Source: Pseudomonas sp. LP_7_YM (GTDB taxonomy: Bacteria; Pseudomonadota; Gammaproteobacteria; Pseudomonadales; Pseudomonadaceae). Taken from it: a DNA stretch of 64,000 nucleotides. The notes under the pieces were generated by a model. It was not told the DNA's origin. It saw only the letters and a list, made by a program, of their open reading frames with translations, and did not search any database. The stretch covers positions 744,001 to 808,000 of the forward strand of contig NZ_SOCT01000002.1 in the NCBI RefSeq assembly GCF_004364435.1, read 5' to 3'. The first letter of the stretch is position 1. Every line of letters starts with the position of its first letter. The translations under genes were made by a program, and so were the position numbers. Positions 56,201-64,000 of this stretch are shown here, one piece after another.

Positions 56201-56498
56201 CGATGACTTCCTGGCCTTCGCTCAGGACGTCCTTGATGTTGACGCGCCCTTCCGGGGACTTTTTGAAGTATTCGCGGGAGATTTCTTTCAGCGGCAGAAA
56301 GCCGTGACGCTCGGAGCCGAAGTCGACAAAAGCCGCTTCAAGGCTGGGCTCGATACGCGTGATCCGGCCTTTATAGATGTTGGCCTTCTTCTGTTCGCGG
56401 GCCCCGGATTCGATGTCCAGGTCGTATAGGCGCTGGCCGTCTACCAGCGCAACACGCAACTCTTCGGGTTGAGTTGCGTTAATCAGCATTCTTTTCAT
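53211..56498 (-). CDS. rne: ribonuclease E
   Basis: Essential endoribonuclease and scaffold of the RNA degradosome, 1095 residues. The catalytic N-terminal half has an S1 domain at about 36-120, the DNase I-like domain with Asp300 in [11 protein letters not shown] and Asp343 in VIDFIDM (E. coli Asp303 and Asp346), and the Zn-link CPRCNGTG (Cys401, Cys404; E. coli Cys404, Cys407). A constant offset of three shows no indels in the core. The C-terminal half (about 510-1095) is disordered: a long Arg/Glu-rich repeat block (about 600-760) likely binds RNA, and an Ala/Val/Pro/Glu-rich tail follows. Start [10 protein letters not shown] at 56498. Confidence 0.96.
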   Translation of the reverse strand: MKRMLINATQPEELRVALVDGQRLYDLDIESGAREQKKANIYKGRITRIEPSLEAAFVDFGSERHGFLPLKEISREYFKKSPEGRVNIKDVLSEGQEVIVQVEKEERGNKGAALTTFISLAGRYLVLMPNNPRAGGISRRIEGEERNELREALNGLIAPADMGLIVRTAGLGRSSEEMQWDLDYLLQLWTAIKEASLDRAAPFLIYQESNVIIRAIRDYLRQDIGEVLIDSVEAQEEALTFIRQVMPQYASKIKLYEDSVPLFNRFQIESQIETAFQRVVELPSGGSIVIDPTEALVSIDINSARATKGSDIEETALQTNLEAAEEIARQLRLRDIGGLIVIDFIDMTPAKNQRAVEEKVRESLEADRARVQVGRISRFGLLEMSRQRLRPSLGESSGIVCPRCNGTGIIRDVESLSLAILRLIEEEALKDRTAEVRAQVPIPVAAFLLNEKRNSITKIELRTRARIIILPNDHLETPHFEVQRLRDDSPEAHSLQSSYEIAAAAAEVEEVQPAAATRTLVRQEAAVKTAPARANAPVPAEAAAAPVAPAPAPAPAPVTHEPSLFKGLVKSLVSLFATREEPVAPAAVVEKPVAERPARNEERRNGRQQSRSRNGRRDEERKPREERAPRTEREERTPREERAPREERAAREPREAREETAAPREERPARAERAPRAGREDRKPREERVRELREPLDAAPAVNVPREERPERAPREERQPRPPREERQPRTEQAAAVSEDETLLNNEEQLDESQEHAEGDRPRRRSRGQRRRSNRRERQRDANGDVIEGSEGEGSEETAEALNDGVRSEDNSAQIAAGLAVTVAVAETVVSAPAEAEAHRQAERATATVEAPVVEATPAATAEAPVQAPVVESPVVEAPAVEDQATATKHSVMPEVEVAQFDASLSPFERQVKAAAEAEQLETPAAVEAPVFAHAPAAATAPEAPVSAPVVEAPAISVEAPKAAEPVAEPVAEHPVVQSPFVEASTAAPEIVAAPVAVEPAPAAVAAEMPALPMASTGRAPNDPREVRRRRLEAERLQKEAEANAAAVPQVATPAAAEAVATPAPAADEHVAPVKEGVIELGAEAEENKDSKSPL

Positions 56499-57188
56499 GT
56501 AGTACCGTCGGTTTCCGGGCTGCCGGAAACGGCGTTCGGCACACACGACTTCTCACGGTCGGTGTCAGGGCGCGTCAGGAGTGCTTGAACACTCCAGTGT
56601 CTAGCGATATCCGACCAGCGGGGCCGTAGTCGCGACGACGTTTCCTGCTTGCTGTGGTGACAAATGACACCCTGTCAGCAAAAGCTTTGTCAGGAGGAGG
56701 AATCAACCATCGGTAGCGGACGATATGAAGCGTCTTGAATAAAGCCGTTTGCTACACAGTCCGACGGTTGTGCGTCTCCGCCCCACACGTATCCCTGATA
56801 ATTCGGGTGCTGCCGCGCGCTGAATCCGCAGCGGGTTTGCATTTACGCGTTCTTCGATGGAAGTTCGCGCCTCATGACTCATATCAAGGCGTGGTTTCCG
56901 AAGTATTCGCCCGGAGCGATCGCCAGCGACTGCACTTTGTGAACTGGCCTTGAACGTGGGCCTTGATGGCGAGTGATTCACTCCGCGATCAGGCTTGTTT
57001 CAGGCCTTATGTCACCTGCGCTCGTTACGCTCACTGATCTTCCGTTGTCACCGAAAGCCTCGTAGGACGGCCTCGCGCCCTTGTGAATTGCGTTGGTCAG
57101 GGCCGTTTGTCCTCTGCCCAGGCCGCTTTTGGCGGCGTTCGCGACTATAGCAGCAATCATTAAGTGCTTCAAATCCATAAAAAATTGT
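56499..57188. other. rne leader and rne/rluC divergent region
   Basis: About 700 bases without a protein gene. The rne side probably carries a long 5' untranslated leader, as in other gamma-proteobacteria where RNase E controls its own mRNA through leader hairpins. I cannot map the rne promoter by eye. Several short frames are present but have no supporting features. Confidence 0.55.
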
Positions 57189-57194
57189 TATGAT
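57189..57194 (+). promoter_or_regulatory. putative -10 element of rluC
   Basis: TATGAT preceded by TTGT, with a weak CTTCAA -35 16 bases upstream (57167-57172). Transcription would begin at about 57200-57202, essentially at the rluC ATG. Confidence 0.5.
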
Positions 57195-57201
57195 TTGCGC
57201 C

Positions 57202-58161
57202 ATGACAAATATCACCCCCCCAACCCCCGGCGTTCAGCTGGTAGAGGTTGCGCCGGAATTTGCCGGTCAACGCATCGATAATTTTCTGATCACGTACCTC
57301 AAGGGTGTTCCCAAGACCTTGATTTACCGCATATTGCGCAAAGGCGAAGTGCGGGTGAACAAGGGGCGGATCAAGCCAGAGTACAAGCTTCAGGCTGGCG
57401 ACATCGTGCGCGTTCCACCTGTCCGGGTGCCCGAGCGCGACGAGCCTGTGCCGGTAGCGCAAGGTCTGTTGCAGCGCCTGGAAGCGGCTATCGTTCACGA
57501 AGACAAAGGCCTGATCGTGCTCAACAAGCCTGCGGGCATTGCGGTTCACGGCGGAAGCGGGCTGAGTTTCGGCGTCATTGAGGCCTTTCGTCAGTTGCGC
57601 CCCGATGCCAAGGAACTGGAACTGGTCCATCGCCTGGATCGAGACACTTCCGGGCTGTTGATGATCGCGAAAAAACGCAGCATGTTGCGCCACTTGCACG
57701 AGCAGTTGCGCGGCGACGGTGTCGATAAGCGCTATATGGCGTTGGTCCGTGGCAACTGGCCTGCCTCGCAAAAACAGGTTCGCGCGCCGTTGCTCAAAAG
57801 CAATCTGCGCTCCGGCGAACGCATGGTCGAGGTGAACGAAGAGGGTAAGGAAGCATTGACCCTGTTCAAGGTGCTGCGGCGCTTTGGTGACTTCGCGACG
57901 ATGATCGAGGCGCGTCCTATCACTGGCCGCACCCACCAGATTCGCGTGCACGCGCTGCACGCCGGGCACAGCATCGCTGGTGACAGCAAATACGGCGATG
58001 AGGATTTCACTCGTGAGATTCGCGAACTGGGCGGCAAGCGGCTATTCCTGCATGCTTATGCCCTGACCGTGCCGCTGCCCGACGGTGGCGAGCTGAAACT
58101 GGAGGCACCTGTCGATGAGATGTGGGCCAGGACCGTGGAGCGATTGTTGAGTGCGCCCTGA
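57202..58161 (+). CDS. rluC: 23S rRNA pseudouridine synthase RluC
   Basis: Makes pseudouridine at positions 955, 2504 and 2580 of 23S rRNA (E. coli numbering). 319 residues with an N-terminal S4 RNA-binding domain (about 20-75) and a catalytic domain with Asp146 in HRLDRDTSG, preceded by [10 protein letters not shown]. Divergent from rne, the conserved arrangement in gamma-proteobacteria. The ATG at 57202 has no Shine-Dalgarno sequence and lies at the predicted transcription start. Its end overlaps the next gene by 11 bases. Confidence 0.95.
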   Translation: MTNITPPTPGVQLVEVAPEFAGQRIDNFLITYLKGVPKTLIYRILRKGEVRVNKGRIKPEYKLQAGDIVRVPPVRVPERDEPVPVAQGLLQRLEAAIVHEDKGLIVLNKPAGIAVHGGSGLSFGVIEAFRQLRPDAKELELVHRLDRDTSGLLMIAKKRSMLRHLHEQLRGDGVDKRYMALVRGNWPASQKQVRAPLLKSNLRSGERMVEVNEEGKEALTLFKVLRRFGDFATMIEARPITGRTHQIRVHALHAGHSIAGDSKYGDEDFTREIRELGGKRLFLHAYALTVPLPDGGELKLEAPVDEMWARTVERLLSAP

Positions 58162-58831
58162 TTACGAACTGCTGGTATTCGACTGGGACGGTACGCTGTC
58201 CGATTCCATCGGTCGCATCGTCGATGCCATGCGCCAGGCAGCCGACCTTGCGCGCCGCCCGGTACGCGATGATCGCGCGATAAAAGGCATCATCGGTCTG
58301 GGACTGCCTGAGGCAATCCGCACCCTTTACCCGGACATCACGGCCAACGACCTGATCGACTTTCGGCAGCACTATGCCGACAGTTACATGGCCATGGATG
58401 CCGAGCCGTCCAGGTTGTTCGAGGGCGTGCTGGAGTCGCTGGAGGCGTTTCGTGCCGAGGGCTATCGCATGGCGGTTGCAACCGGAAAGGCACGCCGCGG
58501 GCTGGATCGCGTACTCAAAGCCCATGGCTGGCTCGATTATTTCGACGCGACTCGTGCCGCCGATGAAACCGCGAGCAAGCCCGATCCGCTCATGCTCAAC
58601 GAAATCCTGCAGCAGTGTGGCGTTGCCCCGCAAAAAGCCCTGATGATCGGCGACGCCTCGTTCGATCTGCTGATGGCGCGCAATGCGGGCATGGATTCGG
58701 TGGCGGTCGGTTATGGTGCCCAGGCCCTGAGTTCGTTGCTGCAGTACGAACCACGCCTGGCGATAGAGCATTTTTCCGAATTGCGTACCTGGCTGGGTGC
58801 GCGCACTGCCGAATCTTCGTTGTTGGGGTAA
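58151..58831 (+). CDS. HAD-superfamily hydrolase (phosphoglycolate-phosphatase-like)
   Basis: A 226-residue HAD phosphatase, Gph-like subgroup. Nucleophile and acid are Asp11 and Asp13 in [10 protein letters not shown]; motif II is ATGKARRGL; the lysine is in [10 protein letters not shown]; motif IV is MIGDASFD. A cap domain lies between motifs I and II. GTG start, overlapping the end of rluC by 11 bases. Substrate not determined from sequence. Followed by sppA after seven bases. Confidence 0.9.
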   Translation: MRPDYELLVFDWDGTLSDSIGRIVDAMRQAADLARRPVRDDRAIKGIIGLGLPEAIRTLYPDITANDLIDFRQHYADSYMAMDAEPSRLFEGVLESLEAFRAEGYRMAVATGKARRGLDRVLKAHGWLDYFDATRAADETASKPDPLMLNEILQQCGVAPQKALMIGDASFDLLMARNAGMDSVAVGYGAQALSSLLQYEPRLAIEHFSELRTWLGARTAESSLLG

Positions 58832-58838
58832 TTGATCT

Positions 58839-59831
58839 ATGTCGGATGAATGGAAGTCACCGTCTTCGCAAGAGCGCGACGATAAAGGTGATGCAAAAAG
58901 CTGGAAGCTCTTGGAAAAGACATTGCTGGCCAATGTTCAGGAGCATCGTCGTACCCGGCGGTGGGGGATTTTCTTCAAGTCTCTGACCTTCGTTTACCTG
59001 TTCATAGCCCTGGCAATGTTCTCGCCGCTGATGGATTTCGGTAAGGGCGCGTCGCGCAAGGCCAGCCACACTGCGCTGATCGAGGTTAAGGGCATGATCG
59101 CCGACACCGAAGCGGCGAGCGCCGACAATATCATCGGCAGCCTGCGTGCGGCTTTCGATGATGAGAAAACCAAGGGCGTGATCCTGCGTATCAACAGTCC
59201 GGGCGGCAGCCCTGTGCAGTCGGGCTACATTTACGATGAAATCCGCCGTTTGCGTGCGAAGAAACCGGACATCAAGGTTTACGCCGTGATTACCGATCTA
59301 GGCGCCTCTGGTGCGTATTACATTGCCAGTGCGGCCGATCAGATCTACGCCGACAAGGCGAGCCTGGTGGGCTCTATAGGTGTCACCGCAGCCGGTTTCG
59401 GTTTCGTGGGTACCATGGAAAAGCTTGGTGTGGACCGTCGCACTTACACATCGGGTGAACATAAGGCGTTCCTCGATCCGTTCCAGCCACCCAAGCCTGA
59501 CGAGACAGCTTTCTGGCAGGGCGTTCTGGATACCACCCACAAACAGTTCATTGCCAGTGTGAAGGCAGGTCGTGGCGATCGCCTGAAAGATAAGGAGCAT
59601 CCAGAGCTGTTTTCCGGGCTGGTCTGGACTGGCGAGCAGGCTGTCGCGCTAGGGTTGGTGGATGGTTTGGGCAGTGCCAGTTCTGTAGCTCGCGACGTGA
59701 TCGGCGAGAAGGAAATGGTGGACTACACCGTGCAGGAGTCGCCCTTCGATCGGTTCTCCAAGAAGCTGGGCTCCAGCGTTGCCGAACAGATCGCCATGTG
59801 GGCGGGTTTCAATGGGCCGTCGCTACGCTGA
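58839..59831 (+). CDS. sppA: signal peptide peptidase SppA-type protease (S49)
   Basis: Inner-membrane serine protease with Ser-Lys dyad that degrades cleaved signal peptides, 330 residues. A single membrane segment lies at about 46-64 (FKSLTFVYLFIALAMFSPL). RINSPGGSPVQSG is at about 117-129, the nucleophile Ser157 is in DLGASGAYY, and the base Lys209 is in SGEHKAF; the 52-residue spacing equals that of B. subtilis SppA. It is the short form with one S49 domain. Terminator follows. Confidence 0.93.
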   Translation: MSDEWKSPSSQERDDKGDAKSWKLLEKTLLANVQEHRRTRRWGIFFKSLTFVYLFIALAMFSPLMDFGKGASRKASHTALIEVKGMIADTEAASADNIIGSLRAAFDDEKTKGVILRINSPGGSPVQSGYIYDEIRRLRAKKPDIKVYAVITDLGASGAYYIASAADQIYADKASLVGSIGVTAAGFGFVGTMEKLGVDRRTYTSGEHKAFLDPFQPPKPDETAFWQGVLDTTHKQFIASVKAGRGDRLKDKEHPELFSGLVWTGEQAVALGLVDGLGSASSVARDVIGEKEMVDYTVQESPFDRFSKKLGSSVAEQIAMWAGFNGPSLR

Positions 59832-59846
59832 TTCGCTGTGATTGAT

Positions 59847-59876
59847 AAAAAAGCCCGGCCAATGGCCGGGTTTTTT
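59847..59876. terminator. bidirectional terminator between sppA and maf
   Basis: A6, stem CCCGGCC-AAT-GGCCGGG, T6. Works for sppA on the plus strand and maf on the minus strand. Confidence 0.93.
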
Positions 59877-59894
59877 GTAGCTTTGAATCATTGA

Positions 59895-60473
59895 TTACGG
59901 TACATCCACGCCTTCTGCTGCCAACATGTCTACCAGCCTTATTAAAGGAAGACCGATCAGGCTGGTGGCGTCGGGGCCTTCGGTGCTGTGAAACAAGCTT
60001 ATGCCCAAGCCTTCGGCCTTGAAGCTGCCTGCGCAGTCATAGGGTTGCTCAGCGTGAAGGTAGCGGCTGATCCGCGCGTGATCCAGTTGGCGCATGTGGA
60101 CCGTAAAAGGGACGCAGTCGACCTGGCATTGTCCGGTGCGGCTGTTATACAGCGCAAGACCTGTGAGAAATGTCACGCGCTTGCCACTGCTGGCAATCAG
60201 TTGCTGCAGCGCACGCTCGAAGGTGTGGGGTTTGCCAAGGATCTGCTCGTCCAGCACCGCTACTTGATCTGAGCCGATGATCAGATGGTCGGAAAATTGC
60301 GCCGATAGAGCCGTGGCTTTTTTCTGGGCCAGGCGCATCACCAGGTCTCTGGCCGCCTCGTTGGGGCGGTGACTTTCATCGATGTTCGGGGACGCGCTGA
60401 CGAACGGCAGGCGCAGGCGGTCAAGCAATTGCCGGCGATAAGATGAGCTGGAAGCGAGCAGCAAAGGCAGCAT
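59895..60473 (-). CDS. Maf family nucleotide pyrophosphatase (YceF type)
   Basis: Hydrolyses non-canonical or modified nucleoside triphosphates (7-methyl-GTP in the YceF branch). 192 residues with LASSSSYRRQLL (N-terminal substrate loop), NIDESHRPNE and GSDQVAVLD motifs including the catalytic Asp in SDQV. Convergent with sppA and divergent from the yceD operon, as usual in Pseudomonas. Confidence 0.92.
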   Translation of the reverse strand: MLPLLLASSSSYRRQLLDRLRLPFVSASPNIDESHRPNEAARDLVMRLAQKKATALSAQFSDHLIIGSDQVAVLDEQILGKPHTFERALQQLIASSGKRVTFLTGLALYNSRTGQCQVDCVPFTVHMRQLDHARISRYLHAEQPYDCAGSFKAEGLGISLFHSTEGPDATSLIGLPLIRLVDMLAAEGVDVP

Positions 60474-60541
60474 GGGGATCTCCGACAGGTGAAAGTTGAG
60501 TGTAATCAGCAGGTCAGGTTGCGAACAGCCCTGAATTTCCT

Positions 60542-60570
60542 TTGACAGTCGCAGGGCTCGTCCCTAGAAT
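60542..60570 (+). promoter_or_regulatory. sigma-70 promoter of yceD-rpmF-plsX
   Basis: TTGACA (60542-60547), 17 bases, TAGAAT (60565-60570), close to consensus. The expected start site is about 60577, three bases before the yceD ATG. Confidence 0.85.
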
Positions 60571-60579
60571 GCTGCGCCT

Positions 60580-61107
60580 ATGTTGAATGACCCGATTCCA
60601 CCTCACGTTGACCCGCGCAAATTAGCTGACCGTGGCACTACTCTTCAGGGAGAGCTGCTGCTGGCTGATTTGGAGAGACTCTGCGACCCGCTTGCTGACA
60701 ATCTCGGTACAGTGCAGGCGAAATTCGTTTTTGAACGAGACGAACGCCGCGCCGTGGTTATCCACAGCGAAATCGACGTCGAAGTCAAAATGGTTTGCCA
60801 GCGTTGTCTTGAGCTGGTCACCCTGCCGATTCACAGCGAATGCAGTTACGTCGTGGTGAAGGAGGGTGCAAATACCCAGTCGTTGCCGAAAGGCTATGAC
60901 GTGCTGGAACTCGGCGAAGATCCATTGGATCTGCAGGCTTTGATCGAGGAGGAGCTTCTGCTCGCCTTACCCATTGTTCCTGTTCATGATCCGAAAGAAT
61001 GCCAGCAGCCGGCGGGCGCCGATGAGCCCGAGCCGAGCGTGGACGAGGTAATGCGGTCCAACCCGTTCAGTGTATTGGCGCAGTTAAAGCGTGACCCAAA
61101 CGTTTAG
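60580..61107 (+). CDS. yceD: YceD/DUF177 large ribosomal RNA accumulation protein
   Basis: A 175-residue DUF177 protein linked to 23S rRNA accumulation in other bacteria. Four cysteines near 77-80 and 135 include the CQRCLE pair characteristic of the family. The start MLNDPIPPHVDPRKLADRG is the family N-terminus. No Shine-Dalgarno site and the start codon sits at the promoter start point, so translation is probably leaderless or nearly so. rpmF follows after 13 bases. Confidence 0.92.
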   Translation: MLNDPIPPHVDPRKLADRGTTLQGELLLADLERLCDPLADNLGTVQAKFVFERDERRAVVIHSEIDVEVKMVCQRCLELVTLPIHSECSYVVVKEGANTQSLPKGYDVLELGEDPLDLQALIEEELLLALPIVPVHDPKECQQPAGADEPEPSVDEVMRSNPFSVLAQLKRDPNV

Positions 61108-61120
61108 GAGTTAATCAATT

Positions 61121-61303
61121 ATGGCTGTTCAGCAGAACAAAAAATCCCGCTCTGCCCGTGACATGCGTCGTTCGCACGACGCTCTCGAGGCTAGCACTCT
61201 GTCTGTAGAAAAAACCACGGGTGAAATTCACCTGCGTCACCACGTATCGCCAGAAGGCGTATACCGTGGCCGTAAAGTGATCGACAAGGGCGCTGACGAG
61301 TAA
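61121..61303 (+). CDS. rpmF: 50S ribosomal protein L32
   Basis: A 60-residue basic ribosomal protein with [19 protein letters not shown] at its N-terminus, typical for L32. AGGAG nine bases upstream. Co-transcribed with yceD and plsX. Confidence 0.98.
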   Translation: MAVQQNKKSRSARDMRRSHDALEASTLSVEKTTGEIHLRHHVSPEGVYRGRKVIDKGADE

Positions 61304-61307
61304 TTTC

Positions 61308-62315
61308 TTGTCCGCTCCGGTCATCGCGATCGACGCAATGGGCGGGGACTTCGGTCCCCGCAGCATTGTTCAGGCTAGCGTTGCCTGCCTGTTTGCTTCA
61401 CCTTCGCTCCATCTGACCCTCGTCGGTCAAGCCCCCTTTCTTGAAGAGCTCATCGCACGCCATTCCGGTGTTGATCGGTCGCGCCTGCTCGTCGTCAATG
61501 CCAGCGAGATCATCACGATGGATGACCGTCCTTCCCTTGCCCTGCGAGGCAAGCCTGACTCGTCCATGCGCGTAGCGTTGCGACTGTTGGCCGAAGGTGA
61601 CGCCCAGGCCTGCGTGAGTGCCGGGAACACGGGAGCGCTGATGGCGCTGTCGCGATTCGTCCTCAAGACACTGCCTGGCATTGATCGCCCGGCAATGGTC
61701 GCGGCCATCCCTACGCAGCGTGGCTATTGCCAGTTGCTGGACCTGGGGGCCAACGTCGATTGCAGTGCGGAAAACCTTTATCAGTTCGCCGTGATGGGTT
61801 CGGTGGCTGCCGAAACGTTGGGCGTTGAGCGGCCAAAGGTCGCACTGCTCAATATCGGTACCGAAGACATCAAGGGTAATCAGCAGGTCAAGCTGGCTTC
61901 CAGTCTCTTGCAGGCCGCGCCGGGGCTCAATTACATCGGTTTCGTGGAAGGCGACGGGCTCTATCGCGGCGAGGCCGATGTAGTGGTCTGTGACGGCTTC
62001 GTGGGCAATATCCTGCTCAAGTCCAGCGAGGGTCTGGCGATCATGATCGGTGAGCGAATTGAAACCCTGTTCCAGCAGAACGCGTTGTCCAGGGCCGTTG
62101 GGTTATTGGCCATGCCGCTGCTCAGGCGTCTGAAGGCCGATCTGGCGCCAGCGCGACACAACGGGGCCAGTTTTCTCGGCTTGCAGGGCATTGTAGTGAA
62201 AAGTCATGGCTCGGCAGGTGTGCAGGGCTTTCAAAGTGCAATTCAGCGTGCCCTGATCGAAATTCAGGAGAATTTGCCGGAGCGCTTGCATGCTCGCCTG
62301 GAAACGTTGCTATAG
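61308..62315 (+). CDS. plsX: phosphate acyltransferase PlsX
   Basis: Converts acyl-ACP to acyl-phosphate for phospholipid synthesis. 335 residues with the conserved [11 protein letters not shown] near the N-terminus, NTGALMA and DGFVGNI. The start is TTG at 61308, four bases after rpmF, without a clear Shine-Dalgarno site; no ATG is available in frame before the conserved core, so initiation likely relies on coupling to rpmF. Confidence 0.94.
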   Translation: MSAPVIAIDAMGGDFGPRSIVQASVACLFASPSLHLTLVGQAPFLEELIARHSGVDRSRLLVVNASEIITMDDRPSLALRGKPDSSMRVALRLLAEGDAQACVSAGNTGALMALSRFVLKTLPGIDRPAMVAAIPTQRGYCQLLDLGANVDCSAENLYQFAVMGSVAAETLGVERPKVALLNIGTEDIKGNQQVKLASSLLQAAPGLNYIGFVEGDGLYRGEADVVVCDGFVGNILLKSSEGLAIMIGERIETLFQQNALSRAVGLLAMPLLRRLKADLAPARHNGASFLGLQGIVVKSHGSAGVQGFQSAIQRALIEIQENLPERLHARLETLL

Positions 62316-62445
62316 GGTGTGTTGCGCTAGAATGTGACCCCTGTGACTGCCGGGTCATCCTACGATCCATTCGCAACACTTTGAATTACCTCGCGTTCGG
62401 AATGGCCGGACGTTCTTTTCGACGACAATAATCAGGGGCTTGTCA

Positions 62446-63384
62446 ATGTCTGCTTCCGTCGCATTCGTCTTTCCGGGCCAGGGCTCGCAGTCCCTCGGCA
62501 TGCTTGCCGAGCTGGGCGCGCAGTACCCGCTGGTTCTGGACACGTTCAAAGAAGCTTCAGATGCTTTGGGTTATGACCTGTGGGCGCTGACCCAGCAGGG
62601 GTCGGAAGAAAACCTCAACCAGACTGACAAAACCCAGCCGGCCATTCTGACCGCCTCCATCGCTCTGTGGCGTCTGTGGCTTGCAGAGGGCGGCGCGCGT
62701 CCAGCATTCGTTGCCGGTCACAGCCTGGGTGAATACAGCGCCCTGGTAGCCGCAGGCAGCTTGTCGCTGGCTGACGCGGTCAAGCTGGTTGAGCGTCGTG
62801 GTCAGTTGATGCAGCAAGCCGTGCCTGCGGGGCAGGGGGGCATGGCTGCAATTCTCGGCCTGGAAGATTCCGATGTCATCGCCGCCTGCAATGAAGCGGC
62901 TCAGGGCGATGTGGTCAGCGCGGTCAACTTCAACTCGCCAGGTCAGGTGGTCATCGCCGGTGCCAAGGCTGCGGTCGATCGTGCAATCGAGGTATGCAAG
63001 GCCAAGGGTGCCAAGCGTGCACTGCCGCTACTGGTCAGCGTACCTTCGCACTGTGAGCTGATGCGCCCGGCTGCGGAGCGTTTTGCCGAGTCCGTTGCCG
63101 CCATCGACTGGCAGGCGCCGCAAATCCCGCTGGTGCAGAACGTTAGCGCCAGCGTGGTCTCGGACCTGGACACCCTTAAAAGTGATTTGCTGCAGCAGCT
63201 GTACAAACCGGTGCGCTGGGTGGAGTCGGTCCAGACCCTGGCCGCCAGCAGCGCATTGCAGTTGGTCGAGTGCGGCCCAGGCAAGGTATTGGCTGGTCTG
63301 AACAAGCGTTGCGCCGACGGCGTGGTCACTCATAACCTCAATACCCCGGAAGCTTTCGCCGCCACCCGTGCGGCGCTGGCCTGA
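62446..63384 (+). CDS. fabD: malonyl-CoA:ACP transacylase FabD
   Basis: Transfers malonyl groups from CoA to acyl carrier protein. 312 residues with FPGQGSQ (9-15), the nucleophile Ser93 in GHSLGEYSAL, and the catalytic histidine in VPSHCELM. AGGGG is seven bases before the ATG at 62446. It is preceded by a 130-base intergenic stretch with a TAGAAT -10-like sequence (62328-62333) and an inverted repeat TGACCC/GGGTCA (62335-62357). Confidence 0.96.
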   Translation: MSASVAFVFPGQGSQSLGMLAELGAQYPLVLDTFKEASDALGYDLWALTQQGSEENLNQTDKTQPAILTASIALWRLWLAEGGARPAFVAGHSLGEYSALVAAGSLSLADAVKLVERRGQLMQQAVPAGQGGMAAILGLEDSDVIAACNEAAQGDVVSAVNFNSPGQVVIAGAKAAVDRAIEVCKAKGAKRALPLLVSVPSHCELMRPAAERFAESVAAIDWQAPQIPLVQNVSASVVSDLDTLKSDLLQQLYKPVRWVESVQTLAASSALQLVECGPGKVLAGLNKRCADGVVTHNLNTPEAFAATRAALA

Positions 63385-63397
63385 TAAGGAGAACACC

Positions 63398-64000
63398 ATG
63401 AGTCAGGGTAAAGTTGCACTGGTCACCGGCGCGAGCCGTGGCATTGGCCGGGCTATCGCTCTGGAGCTGGGTCGTAACGGCGCAATCGTCGTGGGCACTG
63501 CAACGTCCGAGGCCGGTGCCGAGAAGATCACCGCCTACTTCAAGGAAAACGGTGTGGAAGGCTTCGGGCTGGCGCTGGATGTCGGCAGCGACCAGTCCGT
63601 CAGCGCCGCGCTGGCACAGATTACCGAGCGTGTCGGCGCACCTTTGATCCTGGTCAATAACGCCGGCATCACTCGTGACAACCTGATGATGCGCATGAAG
63701 GATGACGAGTGGCATGACGTCATCAATACCAACCTGAGCAGCCTGTTTCGCCTGACCAAGGGCGTTCTGCGCGGGATGACCAAGGCACGTTGGGGGCGGA
63801 TCATCAGCATCGGTTCGGTAGTGGGTGCCATGGGCAACGCCGGTCAAGTAAACTACGCCGCCGCGAAAGCGGGTCTGGAAGGTTTCAGTCGCGCGCTGGC
63901 GCGTGAAGTCGGTTCGAGGGCAGTGACCGTGAATTCGGTAACGCCCGGTTTTATCGATACCGATATGACCCGCGAGTTGCCGGAAGCACAGCGTGATTCC
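63398..64000 (+). CDS. fabG: 3-oxoacyl-ACP reductase FabG (partial, cut by window end)
   Basis: NADPH-dependent reductase of the fatty-acid cycle, SDR family. The first 201 residues are present. The cofactor loop is TGASRGIG (10-17), NNAG is at 87-90, and the catalytic set is Ser140, Tyr153 and Lys157 (YAAAK). AAGGAG precedes the ATG. Follows fabD by 13 bases. Confidence 0.97.
   Translation, partial: MSQGKVALVTGASRGIGRAIALELGRNGAIVVGTATSEAGAEKITAYFKENGVEGFGLALDVGSDQSVSAALAQITERVGAPLILVNNAGITRDNLMMRMKDDEWHDVINTNLSSLFRLTKGVLRGMTKARWGRIISIGSVVGAMGNAGQVNYAAAKAGLEGFSRALAREVGSRAVTVNSVTPGFIDTDMTRELPEAQRDS

Noticed and set aside
53697..56429. A 910-codon open frame on the plus strand opposite rne
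   Set aside because: It mirrors the RNase E gene, whose catalytic motifs are intact; the Phe/Arg-rich product has no family features and arises from the composition of rne.

Overview
The window is chromosomal DNA from a fluorescent Pseudomonas, most likely the P. syringae group. The evidence is a complete achromobactin siderophore locus with its own ECF sigma factor, the order comEC-exbB-exbD-lpxK-kdsB-murB-(rne/rluC)-sppA-maf-yceD-rpmF-plsX-fabD-fabG, extragenic palindromes of Pseudomonas type, and dense GC-rich coding. No rRNA, CRISPR array, prophage or insertion sequence was seen.

Layout. Bases 1-5280 are core genome: a SagS-like hybrid histidine kinase (runs off the left edge), a DUF815 AAA+ ATPase overlapping a free methionine-R-sulfoxide reductase, an uncharacterised membrane-anchored protein, and two identical tRNA-Glu/tRNA-Gly pairs behind one near-consensus promoter and ahead of a terminator. 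Bases 5576-25547 hold iron acquisition: acsS (ECF sigma), a FecR-type anti-sigma factor, an STN-containing TonB-dependent receptor, then acsF-acsD-acsE-yhcA-acsC-acsB-acsA-cbrA-cbrB-cbrC-cbrD, an FhuF-like ferric reductase and an RraA-like protein. From acsD onward almost every gene overlaps the next by a few bases. The sigma, anti-sigma and receptor make a cell-surface signalling loop, and Fur boxes lie ahead of acsS and acsF. Export (YhcA), uptake (receptor and CbrABCD) and reductive release (FhuF-like) sit beside the biosynthetic enzymes.

Bases 25718-29806 encode a large SNF2 helicase. Bases 29996-39401 are an organosulfur cluster: two flavin monooxygenases, two sulfonate-type binding proteins, a four-domain rhodanese, a thiol dioxygenase whose active site reads as 3-mercaptopropionate dioxygenase, a LysR regulator and a class II aldolase. 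Four sites with a common TAAGCTAAT-like core lie ahead of three transcription units here and look like a local regulon operator.

From 39551 core genome resumes: a PA2817-like protein, a small hypothetical, acyl-CoA dehydrogenase FadE, an ABC-2 transporter, a DUF2062 protein, then the competence, envelope, RNA-processing and fatty-acid block to the right edge, where fabG is cut. Compared with P. aeruginosa as I remember it, the achromobactin, helicase and sulfur segments lie between the Glu/Gly tRNA cluster and the PA2817-PA2815 genes, so this looks like an accessory block built up beside tRNA genes. The least explained pieces are the RraA-like protein at the end of the achromobactin operon, which lacks the family arginine, and the shared operator of the sulfur cluster.
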